Of a stretch of 64,000 bases of DNA, positions 21,501 through 30,500 are shown piece by piece (position 1 is the first letter of the stretch; every line of letters starts with the position of its first letter). The stretch lies in assembly GCF_921293095.1 (NCBI RefSeq), contig NC_060251.1:65551585-65615584 (forward strand), given 5' to 3'. This DNA is from Ischnura elegans (lineage: Eukaryota; Arthropoda; Insecta; Odonata; Coenagrionidae). Under the pieces are notes generated by a model. It had not been told where the DNA came from. It saw only the letters and a program-made list of their open reading frames with translations, and searched no databases. The position numbers and the translations under genes were made by a program.

Positions 21501-24500
21501 GTGACGTTGGCGTAAGTTACTAGACCTTGCCAGTAGATATTGCTATCGATCGTTGGGGTGTTCGTATAAATTTCGCTAAACTAATATAGGCGAATTTATA
21601 TATTGGGTGCAGATAAGCGAACGAAGCGAAGCATTGTTCCTCCATTGCATCTCCCTGGCAGGTGACTGCGGTGCATCGTCTGTGAAGGGTGCATAATCAT
21701 AAGGATAACATGCAATGGAAAATGATCAGTTCATTTCTGCTCTGATTTTCATGTTCAGTGGAACAGCTCACTTACTCTTACTTTCCTACCCAAATAAATT
21801 TTTAACGAGTTTACGCGCACACTAGTAATTTCATCTTAAATTTGCTCTGACTGAAGGACAGTATCTCAAGCTTTTTGTCGATCTGAAGGAGGATTTGGAC
21901 GAGGGATGAATTCTTATTAAGTCTTCAAGCGAACGTAATTAGGAGTGGAATTAACCCTTAATGATGAAAATTCCCAGGAATTATAAATACATCGCTCCAG
22001 ACTGGCTTTCCACTTGGGTCAATCTCTCTCCGGACCTTTAATTTGGCCATAATATCCGAGGACTGCAAAAATCCGAATGCCAATTTAAGTTCGAAAAAAG
22101 TATTTCCGAAACCCGTTTTCGGTTGACCTGACAACCACCTAAGAGTGATGGACTGATTAAGGTGTCCTTACTAAGGTAACATCTAACGATTTGATTGATC
22201 GTTGGATTATTCTTCCTCATAGAATGATTCTCCAAAATCGTTAGAATATTAATGGCTTGCCGGGTTTCGCTTTTAGTAGGGCCCTCTTCGCTTCTATAGC
22301 GTTGAGGTGTTTTTCCCGTCCCATCCCTTCCGAAACTATCCTATCCCAGTGGCGTCGACGGGCTCTCACGCGGCGGCGCCTCTTTCCTTTTTCCTTCCTC
22401 TCCAGCCCCTCCCCGGGTGATCGGACGTATAAGCCACTAGCTTGGTTCCCGGCCCCGGTGTGTTGTATCCCTGAAGGGTTCGCCTTGAGCCCTCAATCCA
22501 TTCACCTAAGAGTGATGGACTGATTAAGGTGCCCTTAACCTAGTCGATGGCAGGTTAACATCATTTCTCGAAAGAAAATTTTATCGCGGTAAAAAATATC
22601 TCCATTGTGAGAATCCTTACTACGACTGTCAAGGTCAAGAAAAATATTTTTGCTCAAATGATCAGTGTTTTCGAAAATTTGACAGATACTCTCGTACACA
22701 ACCAATGTTATATTCTTTTCGTGAACTAAGTTATCTTGGTAAGGTGAAATTGTGTTGTCTACATCATTCGTGGATGTGTTGCTCTCAGGCCCCTTGCACA
22801 CTCACCGATTTTGGATGGCCGGTAAAAAATCGGTCATCCACATTCCAATAGTGAACAATGGGAGAGCATTGGAACTTGCACACACACCGACCACGCGCCG
22901 GCACCGGCAAAATGCCGGTTAGCTGCCGGCCATTGTCATTGTGGATCACCGGCGCGCCGGCTCAAAAACAAAGCAACTTATCGTTTGACCGGTAAAAATC
23001 CGGCGTGTGTGCAAGCATCGCTTCGCCGGTAAAATATCGGCCGATATTTTACCGGCCGTCCAAAATCGGTTTGTGTGCAAGGGGCCTCAGTGGTAGAAAT
23101 TTGGATGAAATTATATTTATTTCATTAAAACAGAGCTATATGTTTGTTTCGCTTTCCATATTGCGACATTATTTTCTTATTTCTGCTCCTCTACCTCGCA
23201 GCATGAAGTTCAAGACGAGGTCCCGGCCTCGTATCCGTTCCCGTGCGACGTGCGCGGGTATCGATCCCGGGAGCCCCCGACTAGCGTCCATTACCTCCGT
23301 CCCGGGGACATAGACGTGATCGGCGCCATCGGAGACTCGCTGACCGCCGGCACAGCCGCCTTCGGAGAGAACATCGTTGACCTCTTCACGCTGGACAATC
23401 GGGGATTGGCTTTCTCCATGGGTGAGCCATCCAGGGCCGGCGCTAGGAGTTTTGCTAGGGGGGCAAAGATCAGTTTTCTGCCCCTCTCCCTTGATCCCCC
23501 CTCACTTTCTCCTTCCCGATATATATATTATACATTCGTACTATTTTTTGCAGATACTGTAGTTGAAATTACTCACCGAATGTTTGCTATTAAGAAGTTT
23601 TATTAATGCTATTGTATTTATAATTTATACAGTAATAATTATTGTTAAATATTTCAATTAAAAAAAATCATTAACTTTTAAAGCAAACTTTTCAAATTTT
23701 GCCACCTCCTTAATTCTTCCACCAAGGGCACGTGCCCCTTCTGCCCCACCCTAGTTCTGGACATGGAGCCATTCCTTCCTCCTTTCTGTCCCTCGCATCC
23801 ATATTCCTCAAGTTTCATAGCTTTATTGTCCGTAGAAGAGGTCAAAAGAAAGCTCTTCTTATCCCAATATATGTATTGCACAAATTGCATAACCCCTTGA
23901 CCTGGGAGTTTTCAAGCCATATGCAATGGAATGTGGTGGTGACATGCAATGTTAGGGGGTTGTGTTGGAGAAACGCGTGGTCTTGGTCAGTCCTTGAGGG
24001 ACGGTGGCTCTAACTTCCACATTCATAGACTAGGTATTTGAAACCATAAGTCATTGCGTTTAATAAATTTCTATATTGAAAATATTTGTTTGTTGCCCTT
24101 TACTTGAGAAAGCCAAATCATAAAGAAAAAAGCTGGTTACTCTGTTGGGATTGCAACATTGAGCAAATTTCTAGCTCTCGAGGAAATTTTGCATAGGGGT
24201 AATAAGTGAAGTTTGAACAGTCGCGAATGAAGCAGTTTTGAGCCCTTTGCAGAGTGTGGGCCTTTTTATCTACCTGACGAGGTGAAATTCGTGCAGTACG
24301 GATAAGGCACAATTGTCTCTACTTGTCCACGTATCAACTCTTGTCACACTGTCACTCTGAATGCGATTATCTCTAGGAACAAAAAAAAAGTGTCCAAAAA
24401 TAAATGTATTTCTCAAGAAGCCAAATCAAGAATGGAGGACAGAAGTATTAAAGTCATTAAATGCATCACTAAAAATCATTGGACTGTCTTACAGACATGA

Positions 24501-27500
24501 AAATATTAATAATAAAGCTAGGTCATTTTTTGTATTGGTTTATTGAGTATTGGGGTTAACAGAAGCAGCGCTTATGAATAAGTAAGAACAAAGCAGTAAA
24601 TACATACCTGCTCTAAAAATAAAAATTTTAAGTATCATCAGATGAACTAGATGGCATATAATGCTGACGGTAAGATTGCTTTAAAGCTCATGAAATCACA
24701 TGCAGAATTATAATAAATATTTAACCTATATGAGCATTGCCCTGTTTTCATGATTAAAATTTTGTCTGCCATACAGTTCAGTTACAGCTCCTTTTTTATT
24801 AATTAATTATTTCTATCTACCTTCGTTGATTCTTTTTGAGAAAATTCATGTTTTTCATTGACCCTCTTTTGATCCTATCACAATTAGATTGGCAGCTTGA
24901 AGAATTGACGTTTTATAAATTTTTTTGCTGCATTTCATGAATGCATATGAGATAGATTGAATACATGCATGTTTTGCATCTGTAAGATTTGAAAATGAGA
25001 TCTTTAATTGAAGTGTCCCTTGACTCCCTTGTGCAGGAGGGCAGAAGACATGGCGCCAATACTTAACCCTGCCGAATATCCTGAAAGAGTTCAACCCCAA
25101 GCTGATTGGATACTCCCTGGGTGACGGCAAATCGGAGAACAGGAATTCTCAGTTCAATGTGGCTGTAGCAGGTGCCATGGATCAGGATCTGCTTCACGAG
25201 GCCAAAGTCTTGGTGCGCCGTATTAGCAGGGATCCACGGGTTGACATGCAACGCCACTGGAAGGTAAGGTGCCAAATTCACCACACAAGCGATGCTTGCA
25301 TCTACTGCAAGGCATCTTGGGAGGGTTGTCTGGGATTGTTACTAAAACAATGGTATCTCATAGCCTTCCCTGGTCACCTAGAGTTGTGCAGTTTGCGTCC
25401 TGTCTTGAACGTAGGCATAATTCAATGTGATGATGCCAGGCACCACAAGTTTGGAATGAAGGGATCTGGAGAGAGAGTCAAAGAAGCCAAGAATTTGCTA
25501 TATGGACAAAAACTAGTTTATCTCATTGTTCCTTTTCTGTTGCAGGTCCCTCCCCTATGTGTAAAAATCTGTTTCAAGCAAATGGATGTAAAATTTCATT
25601 TTATGAATTGATTTTCCAAATGGATGGGTAAAAGAGATCATGATGGCCATGGGTGGAAAAAAGTTATTTTCGTGGGTGTAAATAGGTATTATTCTTGTCT
25701 GTAATAGATTCTATAAAGGTATAAAGTTCATCATAGAATATCCAATATTGGGTCCCATGGTCAGATTATTATTTTCATTCCGAAAATGATTGGTTTTTAT
25801 TTTCAAAAGCCAACTAATAAAATTGAGCCTAGTGTTATTAAATGAGCTAAACCAGTGAAACCGGTGAACTTCACCCTCAATTTACCTCTCCATTCCACCT
25901 ACGCTGTGCCTGCTAGGCCATTGTCACAGCTTTTTCTTGCCTTACGGATGGCGTATTAAAATCTAATAATCATGGTTTGGTTATTTTTCAGCTAATCAAT
26001 GTATGGATTGGTACAAATGATATGTGTTCTGATGAATGCTTTGACCGAAGCCAAACTGCTGACACCCACAGGAAAAATCTGGAGCTTGCTATTGATTACT
26101 TATACACTCATCTTCCTCGAACATTTGTGAATCTCATTTCTGCACCATGTAAGTTCCAGAACAATAGACATTATTCTACCTTAATATATAATGATAATTA
26201 TAAATGATATGCATTTTTGGTACACTAATTATAAAAGCTGATTTTAATGATCTTGAAGATGATACAACGCTTCTGCTCATGAGTTTTCCCGGGGAATTTG
26301 GCTGGGTGGGTTCCATAGAAGCAGAGGGTTTAGATGGTCCCTCCACTCCAGGAGGAGTTTTTTTTCCCCTAGAATTTTTTTTAATTAACCTTCTCAGAAT
26401 TTAAATTAAGCCTAATTTCTTCTGACTTTGTTGTAGAGCACGGAAAAGAGTACCCAGTGCTGTGTGAAGCATGGTCGCCACATTAAATTTATAAATTTTT
26501 TGTAGGGGCCATTAGGCTTCTAGCAGGTCTGTCCCCCTCTCAACACCCTAGCTAGAAGTCATGCTCCTGCTTGACCAGTCTGAGATTTTCCCTCAGTATT
26601 TTCTCACATTCAAAATTTTTTATTTGAAAAGCAGGCAAATTTTGACATAGCTTTAATAACCTTAATTTGCAAATATCAAGATGATAATATTTATTTTAAG
26701 GAGAATTCCAAGGGTCGTATGATGCATAATTTATTTACATAAAATTATTAGGAACTTTTATATTTCGCTAAACAGACCAATTTCCTTGAGAAATAATATT
26801 ACATTATTGTCTTGTGTCTACATATTTCTTCTTCAGTGAGGAATATTAGTGACATGAATGAATGTATTAAACATCAATTTTTTGGAAAAGCAATTTATTC
26901 TGTACATAGATAGCAAAGTGTCCATTCTACTTGCAATTGTACTCTAACATTGTTGGATGACTCTAATTGCAGATGTTCCTGCCTATACCAAATTTACAAA
27001 TCTGGAAGATGCATGCAACACATTGAGAAAAATATCATGTCCTTGTATGTTTGGGCCCAATGAAGCAGAGAAGATAAAGTATGTGGATAAACTTGCGAGG
27101 GCCTATCAGAGGGCTGAAGTGGCTATGGTAAATACTTTTGTATCTATTCTTTCTCCTGAATGAATATGAGAGCAATTCATAATTTCTGTCTCATATCCTC
27201 ATCATAAGTTGGATTCATATCAAATGCTGGGTTGGCCCATGGATTTCCCTGGTCATGATATGCTCAGCCTCTTATACTGGCCACTACCTTGAGGGAAATA
27301 AGTATGTATGTACAAATTTTAATTTTATTATTTCACCCAAGTAAACAAACTGGAGCACTTTTAATGGTAAATTTTTCTCTGAATTAATCTCCTATTCCAT
27401 GATACATATCTATATTAAAAGTATATGCATTAATCCTTTGGTGATAAGCATTGTTTCTTCTGATGAATATAACTTCATGTTACTTTTATGAAGTTGGAAC

Positions 27501-30500
27501 CCATCCATTTGGGAAAGGATGTGGAAATTTAAGTAATTTAACCAAAGCTCATACATTGAGGAGAATTCATTGCCGCAAGATGCCATTTAAATGATGATTA
27601 AAAATATGCAAAAAATGATTTTATGTTTTGGGATTTTCTTCTTTTTACCATTTTCAAACATTCTTTTGTAAATTTATAAGAAATTTTAAATTATTCATAA
27701 TCTTCAATAATGACATTAAAATTATGATAGATTTAAATTTGAAAATTTGGTCATATTCTCTTATCGACTGTTCCGGAGAATATTTGTATGCCTATAATAT
27801 GTAATTACATATGAAGTTACGTGCTCAAAAATTTACAAAGCATTACAATGGTTATTTTTCCATTTGTTATTTTTTATTAATTATTTTTATTAATGGTTTT
27901 GATCACAGATTGCAAGTGGGCGATATTCCAAGCGCGACGACTTCACCGTTGAATTTCAGCCCACTTTTTTGAATCTGGAATTTCCTTATACAGTTGGACA
28001 AAGTGGAAGGAGATACACCGACTTCTCATTCTTGGCCCTTGATTGCTTCCACTTTTCTCAGAAGTTCCATGCTAGAGGTAATAATATGATCCAGTTTACC
28101 TTTAATCACCACATTACTAACTTCTTATATTGTTGGTAGTCCATTGTTCTGGTTAAGGCATGTTTTTATGGAAGGCAACAATCCGATATTTAACTTCTCC
28201 TTCACTGTTTTTAATTTTCGCATTTCATCTCTTACTTTTACTCGGCCAGCTCTCTAACTCTCTGTCCATGTACCCTCTCTGTTCCTCTTCTCCCCATTCC
28301 TGTATGTCTTTTCCCTGGCTTAGTCTTCAGTTACCCTTAGCTCTCAAAGGCATGCTTCATACAACTCTCTATATCCTTTTTGTCTCCTTTGCTAATGGGG
28401 TCATTCAATCAGACCCAAAAATGCAATTTGCTAACAGAATTCAATAGATGGTAGGGGAAGATAAGTGGTAGCAAAAATAATTCTACCCCCATACAACCAA
28501 TTTTACATAACTTTAAAAAGAAAAAAATAACAGGGTTTCCTCCCTCTTGTAATGAGGCGGTGAGTTCATTGCAGTTTTGGCTCATTGACTTCTTCAGAGG
28601 GACCCGGTCCTTGATGAAAAGAAATGCTCACAAGAGTGTGTATTTTCTACACGCAATTTGAGATGGACACACTCGGCTGAGGAGTAGCAGAGAAGTGGTG
28701 ATCTACTCAGCATGAGTCAGTAGCATCATCAAGTAATGTACGAAGGGGATTGATTGATTGATTTTTTGATGTCAATAGCCCAATAAGTATGAGGCAGATG
28801 GAATAATGGAAAAATATTAGTCTCTTTAGTTTTCAAATTATATCACAGTCGAAAAAAATATAGCATTTGTAAAAAAGCCCATGACCAATGGCTAGGCCTA
28901 ATAGTACCTAAGTGGGTACTATTGCCTATTGGCCCTTAAAAAATAATATATAAATTTTAAAATTACATGTATAAATTAATTAACTTATATGTATATAACT
29001 ACAATAAAATTCCAAATACCTACTCTTTCATCAGTCCATCACGCGCTATAATTTGTCACATCTCAAACAGTCCTATCTATTTCCCCAACTAGTCTTGCCT
29101 TGTCTGGGCAATAAGTTGTGACTCTGAAGTATTCAAGAACTAATCTCACAGCCTTCAAGAATCAGATTTATTAAGATGTATGCTCATGGCGGCAGACAAG
29201 CGTTAGCATGTTTGCTAACCAGTCATCTAGGAGTATACTCCAGCCAGATACCCAAATCTCTGTGCACTTAAATGCTTTGTGCCAGAAGTGCAGCTAGGAA
29301 ATAGGCTAGCAGGGGTTTTAGGTACAACTAATACTGGGGAGTCTTGGGGTATGGAATACCCATTATGGTAGGCAGGAGGTGCGGGAGCCCTCCCCCAGAA
29401 AATTTTTAAGATAAATTGTTAAAATGGTGATGTTTACGGGATTCTGAGGGATATTTTATTAATTCTTACACTGTTATATAAGTAATATTTATTCAATCAA
29501 GTAAAATAGATTTAACTTAAAAATTTCTCTGAGCTCTGGGGGGGTTTATCCACAAAAACTCCCCCCTCACTGTGCCACTTCTTTGTGCTACATGGAAATT
29601 GTTGAAAAATTGATTATTTAGATTACAGATATATAAAAATTACGGTCAGGATAGGAACTTAGGCCCTGGAAATGGGAGGCCAACACTAGCCAACACACCG
29701 ACCCTAACCTCCCATAGTCAGTCTGCGTAAAATTAAAATATCAAGTGAAATTTATAATTCTAGAAATCTGTTGTTAGGAGGTATGACGAGATGTCATGGG
29801 AAATGTAAGTACATAATTATATTTAATGTGGCTTCAGTTACACAAAATAAGATTCTACCTCCCAGGTTTTTACATAAATCTTTCCTCATTATTATATTGT
29901 CTCTTGCGACATTTTCTTCGTGTGGTCTACCATTTTTATGTCATCAGTATATTCAGTTTAGTTAGTTTTGTAACATGTGTCACCCCAATGATGGTGTGGA
30001 ATTCCTCCATCCTTTCCCTTCCACAGCTATTCCCTCTCCCGGAGGCATTGGGTGAGATCCAGATGTAAAAGTTAGGTACTGCCTTATGAGCCTGGCCTCA
30101 AAAGACTGTATTCCCTCACGCCTGCTCTGGGTTTTTCCTTCAGTGATCCTCAGAATGAATGAGGGAACCAAGATCAGTTCGAACTCAGATAGGGATTGTG
30201 CTAACTCTCTATTTCCGTGATGGGTTGGTGCCTCTTTAGGGTATCATTTCACTGATGGGCCAGCACTGGCAAATTAGCACAGGAAGGTGCCCATTTTTAT
30301 GATTTTGTAGCAGCATGATGGATATTGTAGTCAAGAGCAGATAAGGTCATCATTTGGTATTAGGTGGGTGGTTGAATACCATTTATTTCCAATTATTGCT
30401 ATCAAACTGAGTTCTGAAGTGGCCTCAGCAATTTGGGTCATATAGCTTTGTGAATGGATCAATCATTTTCATGCATATTTTTGGGCTCTGGTGCAGACCT

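Larger units (their letters stand above)
9515..23201 (+). other. PLB1-like intron 1 (13.7 kb), repeat-filled
   Basis: Large intron bounded by gtaagt and ctacctcgcag. Its recognised contents (tandem duplications, MITEs, SINE, LINE tails, a 29-bp direct repeat) are listed separately. Stretches such as 10170-11390, 12800-13870, 15600-16780, 17745-18730 and 18860-22130 hold only AT-rich sequence in which I see no gene. A small additional coding exon between signal peptide and catalytic domain could be hidden here. Confidence 0.6.

Noticed and set aside
25159..25611. 150-codon frame taken as one exon
   Set aside because: Only the part up to 25263 is exon 3 of the PLB1-like gene. A clear gtaagg donor follows and the rest is intron read-through.
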